Source: Deltaproteobacteria bacterium (GTDB taxonomy: Bacteria > Desulfobacterota > DSM-4660 > Desulfatiglandales > HGW-15). Taken from it: a DNA stretch of 64,000 nt. Position numbers and translations under genes: made by a program. The notes under the pieces are model-generated. The model was not told where the DNA came from and did no database searches. It saw nothing but the letters and a program-made list of their open reading frames with translations. The stretch spans positions 1 through 64,000 of the forward strand of contig JAGVAP010000074.1 in assembly GCA_020060215.1 (NCBI GenBank), in the 5' to 3' direction. Below are positions 9,353 through 18,510 of the stretch, in pieces (within the stretch, counting starts at the first letter, position 1; every line of letters begins with the position of its first letter).

Positions 9353-9488
9353 GAAAATGTCCAATGTCCAATGCAGAATGTCCAATGTCCAAGGGGAGAA
9401 TGTCGAAGGAAAGAACAACAGAAAATGTCCAATGTCCAGTGCAGAATGTCCAATGTCCAAGGGAAGAATGTCGAAGGAAAGAACAACA
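9353..9488. repeat. 68-bp tandem repeat, two copies
   Basis: Copies at 9353-9420 and 9421-9488 differ at two positions. Each is built from smaller AATGTCCAATGTCC units followed by GAATGTCGAAGGAAAGAAC. It occupies most of the 320-bp gap after neuB (9251-9570), where no gene is seen. Related TGTCCAA-type sequence is present at 35112-35160. Confidence 0.9.
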
Positions 9489-9570
9489 ATGACAAGGGAC
9501 AAGTGAAATAGGACAATTCGCCAATGACGGGTAGCGACTAACGACCAGCCGGCCTCGCTAGGAACCACTC

Positions 9571-10527
9571 ATGTTCAACGGATTCACCACGCCCGATTTT
9601 CCAAAGAGGCTCACCGTCGAGCTCAGCGCGGCATGCAACCTCTCCTGCGTCATGTGTCCCAGGCAGTATGTGCCGGGGGCCGACGGCTTCATGAGACGGG
9701 ACCTCTTCGAGAAGATCATCGAGGAGGTTGCGGGCCGGGAAGTGGAAGCGGTCGTCCCCTTCTTCCGCGGGGAAGCGCTGCTCCACCCTTCCTTTTTGGA
9801 GATGATGCGGTTGCTCCGGGAAAAGACCAGGGCCAGGATTCAGCTTGCAACCAACGCACTGCTTCTCTCCCGGGCCGTCTCCAAGGAACTGCTGGGGCTC
9901 CCCGTCGACTTCATCTCCTTCAGTCTGGATGCCTCGACGGAGGAGACCTACAAACAGGTCCGGCCCGGTGGAGACTTCCACCGAGTGATGGCGAACATCG
10001 AGGATTTCCTGAGGTTGAGGGGGGAAATGCCGGCCTCCTCGACCACGGTCCAGGTCTCCTTGACCGAAGGAGATCACAACCGACATGAGATCCCCTCCTT
10101 CATCGAGGGCTGGCAGCTGAAGGCGGACCGGGTCAGGATCTACCCCCGACACTCCGAGAAGGGGAGGTTCGGCAGACTCGGACCCTGCTCCTTTCTGCGG
10201 CCGGAGGCAACCAGAACGGCCTGTTTGAAACCTTTTGCGGACATGGTGATCTATGCGGACGGGCAGGTTGCGCTCTGCAACCACGACTGGAACCGCAAGG
10301 GCAAAGGAGCCATCGGTTCAGTCACCGAGCGCACCATCCGGGAGATCTGGGAAGGCCCCGCCTATGAAAGGATCCGCGGTCTACATTTGAGGCGCATGTG
10401 GAACGAGGTCGATCCATGCGGCCACTGCGATCACTGGCAGGGCAACGGGTCTGAAGCGCAGGTTGGAATCCTGATCGATGCAAGGGATGCTTTGGATTCC
10501 AAGACACAAGCGATCTTTGCGTCTTAG
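9571..10527 (+). CDS. Radical SAM/SPASM protein
   Basis: This is an iron-sulfur enzyme generating a 5'-deoxyadenosyl radical; the substrate is unknown. The radical SAM triad CNLSCVMC places Cys22, Cys26 and Cys29. Downstream cysteines 206, 218, 236 and the pair C283-x2-C286 (CGHC) form a SPASM-type auxiliary cluster region. EIWEGPAYERIRGLH is the usual SPASM tail motif. At 318 residues it is the short form, without the N-terminal domain carried by four larger paralogues in this window. The last ten codons (10501-10527) lie inside a palindromic repeat. It sits between neuB and a DegT aminotransferase. Confidence 0.88.
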   Translation: MFNGFTTPDFPKRLTVELSAACNLSCVMCPRQYVPGADGFMRRDLFEKIIEEVAGREVEAVVPFFRGEALLHPSFLEMMRLLREKTRARIQLATNALLLSRAVSKELLGLPVDFISFSLDASTEETYKQVRPGGDFHRVMANIEDFLRLRGEMPASSTTVQVSLTEGDHNRHEIPSFIEGWQLKADRVRIYPRHSEKGRFGRLGPCSFLRPEATRTACLKPFADMVIYADGQVALCNHDWNRKGKGAIGSVTERTIREIWEGPAYERIRGLHLRRMWNEVDPCGHCDHWQGNGSEAQVGILIDARDALDSKTQAIFAS

Positions 10528-10540
10528 GGTCTTTGTGGCG
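10501..10540. repeat. Palindromic CCACAAAGACAC-family repeat overlapping a coding end
   Basis: AAGACACAAG (10501-10510) pairs with CTTTGCGTCTT (10515-10525) around a short loop, and the following GGGTCTTTGTGGC matches the arm of the repeat at 6199-6265. It supplies the final codons and stop of the preceding radical SAM gene. Confidence 0.55.
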
Positions 10541-10551
10541 ATAAAACGAAC

Positions 10552-11724
10552 ATGATCCCCATCACCAAACCCGTCATGGACAGACACGACTACGAGGCGG
10601 TCCTGACGCCGCTCCGGTCCGGATGGCTTGTCCAGGGTCCCGAGGTGGCCCGTTTCGAGGAGACGGTGGCGCGCTTCTGCAATGTTCCCCACGCTGTGGC
10701 CACCACGTCGTGCACCACAGCCCTCCACCTGGCGCTCGTGGCAGCCGGAATCGGGAAAGGGGACGCGGTGCTGGTCCCCTCGTTCACCTATATTGCCACG
10801 GCCAATGCAGTGGAACATGCCGGCGCGCGCCCGGTGTTCGTGGATGTGGATCCCGATACCTTCAATATCGCCGTGGAATGCATCGAGGAGCGGATCGCCT
10901 CCTGCAAAAAGAGAACCGGCGCGACGGTCCGGGCGATCATCCCGGTCCACCTTTTCGGGCTATGCGCGGAGATGGGTCCCCTCATGGAGCTGGCCGAGAA
11001 ATATTCCCTCACCGTGATCGAGGACGCGGCCTGTGCACTGGGCTCCTCCATTCACGGCAGGCATGCGGGGAGCTTCGGACTGGCCGGGTGCTTCAGCTTC
11101 CACCCCCGGAAGCTCATCACCACCGGCGAAGGGGGGATGATCGTGACCGGTGACGAATCGATGGCCAGGAGCCTGAGAATCCTCCGTGATCACGGGGCGG
11201 AGATCACGGATCTCGACCGCCACCATGCCGGGCAGGGTGAGATGCCCTCCTTTGGCCGCCTGGGCTACAACTACCGCATGACCGACATCCAAGGGGCCCT
11301 CGGAAGCTCGCAGATGTCCAAGATCCAGCGGATCGTCGATTCCAGGAGGAGCCTGGCCCGCAACTACACCGGGTTGCTCCACGAGATTCCCTGGATCACG
11401 TTGCCGGTCTCCCCTCAGGGCTATCTTCATACCTATCAGTCCTACGTCTGCCGGTTGAACCTGGAAACCGCGAGACCGGGGAAGGTCGGCAAGGTGCGCG
11501 GCAGTCTCATGAAGCATCTCAAGGACGCAGGCATCTCTTCCCGCCCCGGCACCCACGCGGTTCACCTCCTCGGGTACTACCAGCGGAAATACGCCATCCG
11601 CCCCCAGGACTTCCCCAACTCGAGAATGGTCCACCACAGCGCCGTCACCCTCCCCCTCTATCCCGGCATGAACCACGGGGAGCAGATGCGGGTGGCGGAG
11701 GCGATCGCGTCGTTCAAACCCTAG
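10552..11724 (+). CDS. DegT/DnrJ/EryC1/StrS-family aminotransferase
   Basis: This is a PLP-dependent transaminase that aminates a keto group on a nucleotide sugar. It has 390 residues. The family opening is ITKPVMDRHDYEAVLTPLRSGW, in which the substrate loop is read through. The PLP-phosphate region has TSCTTALHLAL, the Asp pair is in VIEDAACALGS, and the Schiff-base lysine is Lys187 in FHPRKLITTGEGG. Its position after neuB and the radical SAM gene suggests it makes the amino group of the nonulosonate precursor (PseC/LegC-like role), which is inference. The start ATG 10552 has no strong ribosome-binding site; the repeat upstream may have disrupted it. Confidence 0.9.
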   Translation: MIPITKPVMDRHDYEAVLTPLRSGWLVQGPEVARFEETVARFCNVPHAVATTSCTTALHLALVAAGIGKGDAVLVPSFTYIATANAVEHAGARPVFVDVDPDTFNIAVECIEERIASCKKRTGATVRAIIPVHLFGLCAEMGPLMELAEKYSLTVIEDAACALGSSIHGRHAGSFGLAGCFSFHPRKLITTGEGGMIVTGDESMARSLRILRDHGAEITDLDRHHAGQGEMPSFGRLGYNYRMTDIQGALGSSQMSKIQRIVDSRRSLARNYTGLLHEIPWITLPVSPQGYLHTYQSYVCRLNLETARPGKVGKVRGSLMKHLKDAGISSRPGTHAVHLLGYYQRKYAIRPQDFPNSRMVHHSAVTLPLYPGMNHGEQMRVAEAIASFKP

Positions 11725-11729
11725 ATGAA

Positions 11730-11908
11730 GAAGTAGGCAGTAAGCAGTAAGGAGTAGGCAGAAAAATCGGAGTTCACCGACACTGTCTGAGACCATGAAA
11801 GTCCAATACCTCCTGATCACCCGCTTCGATCCTTACTGCTCCATGCCCGCGGCTTGCCCGGATTCCTCTTTTCCCTTGCTGCCTGCTTCTTACTGCTTAC
11901 TTCCTGCT
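11730..11908. repeat. Inverted pair of AGTAGGCAGTAAG repeats
   Basis: An AAGTAGGCAGTAAGCAGTAA-type run at 11730-11761 has an imperfect inverse at 11879-11908, just before the asnB start. The arms could pair over a loop of about 117 bases. No gene lies between them. Confidence 0.55.
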
Positions 11909-11915
11909 TGAAACT

Positions 11916-13838
11916 ATGTGCGCTTTCGTCGGCATACTGAACCATCACGAGAAAGCGGTGACCGGCAATGTCCTGAAGGCCATGACCCGCATGGTCGCGC
12001 ACCGCGGCCCGGACGGCGAAGGGTTCTTCACCGAAGGGCCGATCGGCCTCGGGCACAGAAGGCTGGCGATCATCGATCTCTCTCCGGCGGCATCTCAGCC
12101 CATGAAAAGCGAGTGCGGCCGTTTCGTCCTCGTCTACAACGGCGAGGTCTACAACTTCATGGAGATGCGGCAGGAGCTCTCAAGGCTCGGGCACCGCTTC
12201 TCTTCGAAGTCCGACACCGAAGTGGTGCTGAAGGCCCTCATCGAATGGGGGGAAAAAGCCGTCCCGCGCTTCAACGGCATGTTCTCCTTTCTCTTCCTGG
12301 ACAGGGCGGAGCGCCGGGTGTTGGCGGCGAGGGATCGTTACGGCATCAAGCCCCTCTACATCGCCTCGCTACCCGGGGGGTATCTCTTCGGATCAGAGAT
12401 CAAGTCCTTCCTGAAGCACCCCGGTTTCAGGGTCGACCTCAATCTCCGTGCGCTCGGCGAGTACTTCACCTTCCAGAACCTGCTCGATTCCGAGACCCTC
12501 TTTCAGGATGTGACGATCCTCGGCCCCGGTTCCTACCGGGTGTATACCTACGGCGGAGACGATCCAAAATGGAGGCCGTCCCCTCCGGTCCGCTACTGGG
12601 ATTTCCATTTCGGATCGGATGCGGGGATCACCGATCCTGAAGAGGCCTCTTCGGCTGTGCGCCGGTTGATCGAGCATGCCGTCGGGCGGCAGATGGTGAG
12701 CGACGTGCCCCTGGGCAGCTACCTCTCAGGGGGCATCGACTCCGGGCTGATCGTGGCCATGGCCAGCAGGCGGGTCCCGAGGCTCACCACCTTCACCGGT
12801 GGGTTTGACCTCTCCAGCGCCCAGGGTCTGGAGGCGGGCTATGATGAGAGGGCGGCTGCAGAAGTCCTCTCCAACCAGTTCCAGACCGAACATTATGAGA
12901 TGGTCCTCCACGCGGGCGACATGGCCCACGTCATGCCAAGACTCATCTGGCACATGGAGGAGCTCCGGCTGGGCCAGTGCTACCCGAACTACTATCTTGC
13001 CCGGCTGGCCAGCAAATTCGTCAAGGTCGTTCTATGCGGCACAGGGGGCGATGAGTTGTTCGCAGGATATCCGTGGAGATACTTCGGCTCGGCCAACTGC
13101 TCTCAGAACGGCACGTTCCTTCGGAACTACTACCACTTCTGGCAGCGGATCGTTCCCGACGAACAGAAGCCCAGCCTGTTCCGGCCGAACGTCTTGAGCC
13201 ATGTCGACCCGGAGGCGAGCTTCAGGGCCTTCAGCCGGATCCTCGCCGAGAACAACCTCCCGCGAAACGGCATCGAGTCCAACATCAACCGAAGCCTCTA
13301 TTTCGAGTGCAGGAGCTTTCTCCACGGCCTGCTGATGATCGAAGACAAGCTCTCCATGGCCCATGGTCTGGAGACGAGGGTCCCGTTCCTCGACAACGAC
13401 CTGGTGGACCTCGCCTGCAGGATTCCGGTGAGGATGAAACTCAGCAACCTCGACTCCATAGCCCGCATCGACGAGAACGAGCTGGGCAAGGGGTACCGGT
13501 ACCGGATGAAGACCAGCGAAGGAAAGCGCATCCTGCGAGACGCCATTGAGTCCCTGGTCCCCGCGCGCGTGGCGGAGCGGGCCAAACAGGGCTTCAGCTC
13601 CCCGGATGTATCCTGGTACAGGGGGGAGAGCCTCGACTATGTCCACTCCCTCCTCACCAGCGGCAGCCCCTGCATCTACGAATACCTGCAGCCGGCGTAT
13701 GTCCGCGCCGTCCTGGAACAGCACCTTGCAGGCCAGCGCAACTACCGGTTGCTGATCTGGAGTTTCCTCTGCCTCGAGTGGTGGCTGAGGACCTTCATGA
13801 ACGGGACGGACGTGAACCAGCCGGGGGTCCGATCATGA
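11916..13838 (+). CDS. asnB: Asparagine synthetase (glutamine-hydrolysing) family amidotransferase, copy 1
   Basis: An N-terminal class II glutamine amidotransferase domain (nucleophile Cys2 in MCAFVGIL, then HRGPDGEGFF and YNGEVYNF) releases ammonia. A C-terminal ATP-pyrophosphatase domain with SGGIDS at 271-276 activates a carboxylate through an acyl-adenylate. It has 640 residues, full length. In glycan loci such enzymes often amidate sugar carboxylates or an amino-acid substituent rather than making free asparagine. Its stop overlaps the next gene by ATGA, so it belongs to the 11.9-22.3 kb overlapping operon. A second paralogue lies at 35374. Confidence 0.92.
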   Translation: MCAFVGILNHHEKAVTGNVLKAMTRMVAHRGPDGEGFFTEGPIGLGHRRLAIIDLSPAASQPMKSECGRFVLVYNGEVYNFMEMRQELSRLGHRFSSKSDTEVVLKALIEWGEKAVPRFNGMFSFLFLDRAERRVLAARDRYGIKPLYIASLPGGYLFGSEIKSFLKHPGFRVDLNLRALGEYFTFQNLLDSETLFQDVTILGPGSYRVYTYGGDDPKWRPSPPVRYWDFHFGSDAGITDPEEASSAVRRLIEHAVGRQMVSDVPLGSYLSGGIDSGLIVAMASRRVPRLTTFTGGFDLSSAQGLEAGYDERAAAEVLSNQFQTEHYEMVLHAGDMAHVMPRLIWHMEELRLGQCYPNYYLARLASKFVKVVLCGTGGDELFAGYPWRYFGSANCSQNGTFLRNYYHFWQRIVPDEQKPSLFRPNVLSHVDPEASFRAFSRILAENNLPRNGIESNINRSLYFECRSFLHGLLMIEDKLSMAHGLETRVPFLDNDLVDLACRIPVRMKLSNLDSIARIDENELGKGYRYRMKTSEGKRILRDAIESLVPARVAERAKQGFSSPDVSWYRGESLDYVHSLLTSGSPCIYEYLQPAYVRAVLEQHLAGQRNYRLLIWSFLCLEWWLRTFMNGTDVNQPGVRS

Positions 13839-14791
13839 ATATCCTGATGCTCACCGCAAACGACCCGGCCGGCATGGGCATCTCCTTTTGCCGGGCCATC
13901 AACAGGCAAGGCAAACACCGTTGCCGGCTCATCACGACCGAGACAAGGTACAACTTCGAATTCGAAAAGGACATCCATGTGCCGGATTGCGGGGATCTGC
14001 AGTTCGATGAGATCGAGGCCCTGCTCAGGGATGCCGATATCTTTCACTTCCATATCCTGAGCGACGAGAACATGAAGCTGGGTCCTCTCCTGGTGAGGGA
14101 TTTTGCTCACGGGAAGAAGATTCTCCATCATCATCACGGGCATCCGTATTTCAAAGAGAATCCTCATCTGTTTCGGGAAAAATACAGGCGACTCCGGCGA
14201 AAGGCCGTTGTGAGCACCCCTGATCTCCTCAAGCTCCTTCCTGCGGCACAATGGGTCCCCAACTTGGTTCCCATCCAAGATCCTCTTTATCTGCCCTTGA
14301 CGAGAGCACGAACGGGAAACGGCGCGGTGAAGGTCGGCCATTCCCCCACCAGGAGGGATCTCAAGAAGACGGACGTCTTCGAGCGGGTCATGGACCGGGT
14401 CTCGGAAAGGAACGAGGGGGTGGAGAAGGTCATCATCTCCGACACCCTCCACAGGCGTTGCCTCGAGCTCAAGAAGGAATGCGACATCTTCTTCGACCAG
14501 CTCGGTCCCTCCTTCGGCGTCTCCTCCCTGGAGGCCCTGAGCCAGGGGCTCCCCACCATTGCGCGGCTGGACGAACAGAACCTGGAGGAGATCCGGAGAT
14601 TCACGGCCACACAGACCGTTCCCTGGGTCAACGCAGAAGATGAAGAGGAGCTGGAGAGCGGTGTCGAGGAGATGGTCCTGGACCGGGGACTCCGGGAGGA
14701 GAGAGGCGCTGCGTCCAGGCGGTTCATGGAAGAGCACTGGCGGGAAGAGCAGGTGCTCGAGCGGCTGTTCGAAATCTATGAATCCCTTTAG
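13835..14791 (+). CDS. Glycosyltransferase, GT-B fold (GT4-like)
   Basis: It has 318 residues from ATG 13835, which overlaps the asnB stop (ATGA). The N-terminal half starts MNILMLTANDPAGMG, a typical nucleotide-fold donor/acceptor opening, and includes ADIFHFHILSDEN and KKILHHHHGHP. The C-terminal half has VKVGHSPTRRDLKKTD and the donor-site region DIFFDQLGPSFGVSSLEALSQGLPTIA, equivalent to the E-x7-E segment of GT4 enzymes. It probably transfers a sugar from a nucleotide donor during assembly of the island's glycan. Donor and acceptor cannot be read from the sequence. Confidence 0.78.
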   Translation: MNILMLTANDPAGMGISFCRAINRQGKHRCRLITTETRYNFEFEKDIHVPDCGDLQFDEIEALLRDADIFHFHILSDENMKLGPLLVRDFAHGKKILHHHHGHPYFKENPHLFREKYRRLRRKAVVSTPDLLKLLPAAQWVPNLVPIQDPLYLPLTRARTGNGAVKVGHSPTRRDLKKTDVFERVMDRVSERNEGVEKVIISDTLHRRCLELKKECDIFFDQLGPSFGVSSLEALSQGLPTIARLDEQNLEEIRRFTATQTVPWVNAEDEEELESGVEEMVLDRGLREERGAASRRFMEEHWREEQVLERLFEIYESL

Positions 14792-14824
14792 AAGGATCTT
14801 TCTCTTGAGGTACGGAGGCAGACA

Positions 14825-15649
14825 TTGCGGGTTGTCCTGATGGGCGGCAAGGATCTCGCCATCCACTGTCTCTCGTTTCTCCTGGAGTCGGGAGAAGAGA
14901 TCTGCGGAGTGGTCGTGAACCCCACCGATCGCGAGGAGGAAGGGAACTGGTACCGGTCCCTTCGCCGTTTCGCCCGCGAGAGAGGATTGCCCGTGCATCA
15001 GCCCGGGAGCGCGAACAACGAGTCCTTTGTGGAGGCCATGCGGGCAATGCAGCCGGACCTCCTCTTCTCCATGTCCTACGAGAAGATCCTCAAGAAGGCT
15101 GTCTTGCAGATCCCGCGATTCGGGGCCATGAACATCCACTTCAGCAGGCTGCCCCGATATCGGGGGTGCCTTCCGATCGTTTACGCCCTGAGCGAAGAGG
15201 AACCCGTGATCGGAGTGTCCGTTCATTATATGGACGAAGGGATCGATACGGGCGATATCGTCGCCCAGGACGCGGTGCCCGTCGCAAGAGAGGACACCGC
15301 CTTCACCCTCTACTTCAAATGCGTGGAGCTGGGGACCCGGCTCTTCCGAGAGACCTACCCCAGGATCGCCAGGGGACGAAACGCGCGCATGGCGCAGGAC
15401 AACGGCGCGGCCTCTTACCATCCGCAGCAATATCCCCATGACCGGTGGATCGACTGGAGCTGGCCCGAGCCAAGGATCCATGCCTTCATCCGGGCCCACA
15501 CCTTTCCTCCTTACCCGGGGGCTCGCTTCATGAAGGACGGATCCGAAATGGAAGTGAGGATGATCGACGGGCGATGTCTTGTGAACGGCCGGCCCCTTTC
15601 TTTTGAGGAATTTCTCCGTGCTCATCGACAGCCACGTCCACGTGGGTGA
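14825..15649 (+). CDS. Formyltransferase-family protein, copy 1
   Basis: It has a 10-formyltetrahydrofolate-dependent formyltransferase fold, as in methionyl-tRNA formyltransferase and sugar N-formyltransferases. The catalytic triad is visible: Asn103 and His105 in MNIHFSRLPRYRG, and Asp141 in MDEGIDTGDI. The classic SLLP motif is SRLP here. The C-terminal part (DRWIDWSWPEPRIHAFIRAHTFPPYPGA) is the Fmt-like subdomain. It has 274 residues from a TTG start at 14825 with GGAGGCA upstream. Surrounded by glycosyltransferase and acyltransferase genes, it most likely N-formylates an amino sugar. A second copy lies at 17455. Confidence 0.85.
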   Translation: MRVVLMGGKDLAIHCLSFLLESGEEICGVVVNPTDREEEGNWYRSLRRFARERGLPVHQPGSANNESFVEAMRAMQPDLLFSMSYEKILKKAVLQIPRFGAMNIHFSRLPRYRGCLPIVYALSEEEPVIGVSVHYMDEGIDTGDIVAQDAVPVAREDTAFTLYFKCVELGTRLFRETYPRIARGRNARMAQDNGAASYHPQQYPHDRWIDWSWPEPRIHAFIRAHTFPPYPGARFMKDGSEMEVRMIDGRCLVNGRPLSFEEFLRAHRQPRPRG

Positions 15650-16370
15650 CTGGGGATATTTCGATTCCCACGGAAGGATCTTCACCGGTTTCGCGGAGAT
15701 CCTCCGCTCCCTCGTGTCCAAGGGGTTCACAGGCGCCGTGTTGATGCCCTCTGAACTGAAGAGCAACAGGGAGATCCTGGAGGAGATCAGGAGGCACCGG
15801 GAGACCGGGCACGCGTTCAAGTCCTGGTTCTTCCCCTGGCTCAACCCCTCCAGGGACGGGGATATGGAATTCGTAAGAGACCACCTCGGGGAGATTGACG
15901 GCTTCAAGTTCCACCCCTCCCTGGACAGGGTCAGGTTCTCGGAAGAGAGCCACCGTCCTTTCCTGGAGATGGCGGCCGCACATCGCCTTCCCGTCCTGGT
16001 CCACTGCGGGGCATGGATCGAGATGGCCCACTATCGATTCGTGCTCGACGTGGCGGAGGCGTATCCGGGAATCAGTTTCATCCTCGCCCACCAGGGGGGC
16101 ACCACCTACGAGCTCAAGACCGGCGCAGCGGCCGAGGTCAAAGAAAGGGCGCTCCGGAACGTGTACTTCGATATCGCAGGAACCCATGAGTACTGGGTCC
16201 TGGAGCACTGCGTCCAGCAGTTGGGCGCCGAAAGGTTCCTGTTGGGGAGCGACTTTCCCATCCGGGATGCCGCCATCTACCCGGTCGTGCTCGACGGCGC
16301 CAGGCTCGATGAAGAAGCAAAGGATCGCATCCGTTACAGGAACATCCTGGGGCTGGTGGGGGAAAAATGA
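15618..16370 (+). CDS. Amidohydrolase-family metal-dependent hydrolase
   Basis: This is a TIM-barrel hydrolase of the amidohydrolase-2 type with about 250 residues. The first metal motif IDSHVHVG (HxH) is at the extreme N terminus. LVHCGAW and ISFILAHQGG supply further histidines, and LLGSDFPIRD supplies the catalytic Asp. The GTG at 15618, preceded by GAGGAA, is preferred over the TTG at 15603; either start overlaps the formyltransferase end. It could remove an acyl or formyl group, or a C-N linked substituent, from a sugar intermediate. Its stop overlaps the next gene by ATGA. The substrate is unknown. Confidence 0.82.
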   Translation: MLIDSHVHVGDWGYFDSHGRIFTGFAEILRSLVSKGFTGAVLMPSELKSNREILEEIRRHRETGHAFKSWFFPWLNPSRDGDMEFVRDHLGEIDGFKFHPSLDRVRFSEESHRPFLEMAAAHRLPVLVHCGAWIEMAHYRFVLDVAEAYPGISFILAHQGGTTYELKTGAAAEVKERALRNVYFDIAGTHEYWVLEHCVQQLGAERFLLGSDFPIRDAAIYPVVLDGARLDEEAKDRIRYRNILGLVGEK

Positions 16371-17458
16371 TCCTGATCCGGGAGATCGATGGTCACGACC
16401 ATGAATACGCGGGACTTTTTCAGCGGGACAACGAATCCATGCTCTACCAGAGCCCCTTCTGGCTGGACCTGCTGCAGGAGATCCTCCAGAGACCCATCAG
16501 ACTACTCTCCACATGGGAGGATGACAGGTTGACGGCAGCCATGCCGTTCATGGTCTCTCCTGCAACCGCTTCCGGACCCGTGATCAACAGTCTTCCCTTC
16601 TTCGGCAGCATCGGGGGAATCGTCTCGGACAGGACAGGGGCCGAACGAGAGGTTCATCTGAACTTGCTCCTGCAGGGACTTGTCCGAATCGCGGAAAGCA
16701 TGGAAGCGGTATCGCTCAATATCATCAGCAGACCCGCCGATCCTGTCGAGGATGCATACCGGGATTTGCTCGCCCCGGACTGGGAAGACGTCCGCACGAC
16801 CTTTGTCCTCGATCTCCCCTCCCCAACCCTCGATTCAGAGGAAGCGCTGATGGCACGGCTTGCCGGAAGGACGCGAACGGCGCTCCGAAAAGCCGCCAAG
16901 CAGGGCTTCGAGGTGGCCAGGAGCATGGGTCGGAGGGACGCCGAAGCCCTCTACGGCCTCCATTGCGAGAACATGGCCTCGATCGGCGGCATCAGGAAAC
17001 CACGCTCCTTCATGCAAGCCGTGACGAGGAGACTCGACCGGGGCTGCCCGGAGATCTGGGTGGCCAGGAGCGGCACGGAGGTGATCGCCGGTGCACTGTT
17101 CTTTGTCATGCGGGAGAGCGCGGAGTACTACATGACCGGCCTCAGCCCTGCTTTCAGGCAGTCCCAGCCGCTGAGCCTGCTGGTCTTTGAGGCGATGAAG
17201 GACCTGGCGGCAAGGGGAATCCGGCACTTCAATTTCGGCGGCACCTGGCCATCCCAGGAAGGACTCCGCAGGTTCAAGTCCGGATGGGGAGCCACGCCCC
17301 TCCCCTACCGCTACTTTGTGAAGTGCGGAAGCCGCATCGGTTCCCTCCTCCAGATGAGCGGGCCGGAGATCTCCGCGAGATACCCCTTTTTCTATGTCAT
17401 TCCATTTTCATCCCTGCACCCCTCCACCGCGGAGAGGCAAGGAGCGGTCCTTCAGTGA
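16367..17458 (+). CDS. FemAB/GNAT-like (acetyltransferase_6) acyltransferase
   Basis: This 363-residue protein has two halves like FemAB and BioF2-type acetyltransferases. The N-terminal lobe has YQSPFWLDLLQEIL and INSLPFFGSIGGIV. The C-terminal GNAT lobe has ARTALRKAAKQGFEV, EVIAGALFFV and the diagnostic ending FNFGGTWPSQEGLRRFKSGW. Family members transfer acetyl, aminoacyl or other acyl groups to amines. In this setting it is likely to acylate an amino sugar. It overlaps both neighbours by 4 bases, so it is co-translated with the amidohydrolase and the second formyltransferase. Confidence 0.8.
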   Translation: MILIREIDGHDHEYAGLFQRDNESMLYQSPFWLDLLQEILQRPIRLLSTWEDDRLTAAMPFMVSPATASGPVINSLPFFGSIGGIVSDRTGAEREVHLNLLLQGLVRIAESMEAVSLNIISRPADPVEDAYRDLLAPDWEDVRTTFVLDLPSPTLDSEEALMARLAGRTRTALRKAAKQGFEVARSMGRRDAEALYGLHCENMASIGGIRKPRSFMQAVTRRLDRGCPEIWVARSGTEVIAGALFFVMRESAEYYMTGLSPAFRQSQPLSLLVFEAMKDLAARGIRHFNFGGTWPSQEGLRRFKSGWGATPLPYRYFVKCGSRIGSLLQMSGPEISARYPFFYVIPFSSLHPSTAERQGAVLQ

Positions 17459-18510
17459 AACCGAAGGTGGTCGTATTCGGCTACACCGAACTGGTCCCGC
17501 AGACCCTTGCTTTGTTGAACGGGATGGGTATCGAGGTGCCATTGATCGTTGTCCCGAGGAACAGGGAGGGGGAGGAGGTGGATCTGGTTCTGAAGGAGGC
17601 CTCCATACAGAAGATCCCCTGCATCCGTCACCATGAGCCGGACCCCGGGACTTTCATCGAAGCGCTGAGGGCACTCCAACCCGATCTCGGCATCTCCGCC
17701 TCCTATTCCCATATCATTTCCCGGAAGATATTCGAAATCCCTCGAAGGGGATTTGTGAATCTCCACGGGTCCCTTCTGCCCCGCTATCGCGGCCCTCACA
17801 CCCTGAACTGGCAGATCATCAAGGGAGAGACGGAAGGAGGGGTTACACTCCACTACATGGACGAGGGGCTCGATACCGGAGACGTTATCGACCAGGCCTC
17901 CTTCCCCATACGCGATTGGGACGTGGCGCAAGACGTGAAGCCCAGGATCGATCGGGCGAGCATCCAATTGCTCCGGCAAAACCTGGGCGCCATCCTGGAG
18001 GGGAGCGCCCCTCGTCACCCGCAGGATCCTGCGGAGGCCACTTGCTTTCAGGCGAGGAGGCCGGAGGACGGCCGGATCGACTTCTCCTGGTCCGTCTTGC
18101 AGATCTACAACTTCATCCGCGCACTGGCTGCACCCTATCCCGGCGCTTTTTACGACATCGAGGGGGCAAGGACCGTCCTCACCGCCTACCAAACCATCGG
18201 GTGGGTGGCCGCCCTGAAGAAGCGGCATGTCCCGTTGGATGGGCTTTGCGATGGGACCCTGAGCCTGTACCCGGTCAAGATCGAAACGACGGGGTCCCTG
18301 GCGCTTTCCCTTCAGCTCGAGGAGAGGAGAATCGGCGAGTTCATTTTCGAGCCGCTCGAGCTCGGAAGGCACCGAGGGAGGCTCGGATGGAAAGGGGATG
18401 AGGCCGGTGGGACGGTTCCCGAAAAGGCCACCACGATGGCCCTCGCCTTTGCCCGGCGGGAGCTCGAGCTCCAGGAAATCGAGACATCTGGATTGAGACT
18501 GCGGCCATGA
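17455..18510 (+). CDS. Formyltransferase-family protein, copy 2
   Basis: It has 351 residues from GTG 17455, which overlaps the preceding stop (GTGA); an in-frame ATG at 17284 lies within the upstream gene and is rejected. The formyl-transfer triad is Asn102 and His104 in FVNLHGSLLPRYRG and Asp140 in MDEGLDTGDV. The SLLP motif is intact, unlike in copy 1. The C-terminal region has RPEDGRIDFSWSVLQIYNFI and AAPYPGAF. It is longer than copy 1 by a tail of about 80 residues. It resembles the ArnA/VioF-type sugar N-formyltransferases. Two different formyltransferases in one operon suggest two formylated positions or two substrates. Confidence 0.85.
   Translation: MKPKVVVFGYTELVPQTLALLNGMGIEVPLIVVPRNREGEEVDLVLKEASIQKIPCIRHHEPDPGTFIEALRALQPDLGISASYSHIISRKIFEIPRRGFVNLHGSLLPRYRGPHTLNWQIIKGETEGGVTLHYMDEGLDTGDVIDQASFPIRDWDVAQDVKPRIDRASIQLLRQNLGAILEGSAPRHPQDPAEATCFQARRPEDGRIDFSWSVLQIYNFIRALAAPYPGAFYDIEGARTVLTAYQTIGWVAALKKRHVPLDGLCDGTLSLYPVKIETTGSLALSLQLEERRIGEFIFEPLELGRHRGRLGWKGDEAGGTVPEKATTMALAFARRELELQEIETSGLRLRP

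Noticed and set aside
9353..9488. Possible CRISPR array at the 68-bp repeats
   Set aside because: There are only two adjacent copies with no unique spacers between them.
13742..15907. 721-residue antisense open frame
   Set aside because: It runs across three well-supported plus-strand genes and has no recognisable domain.
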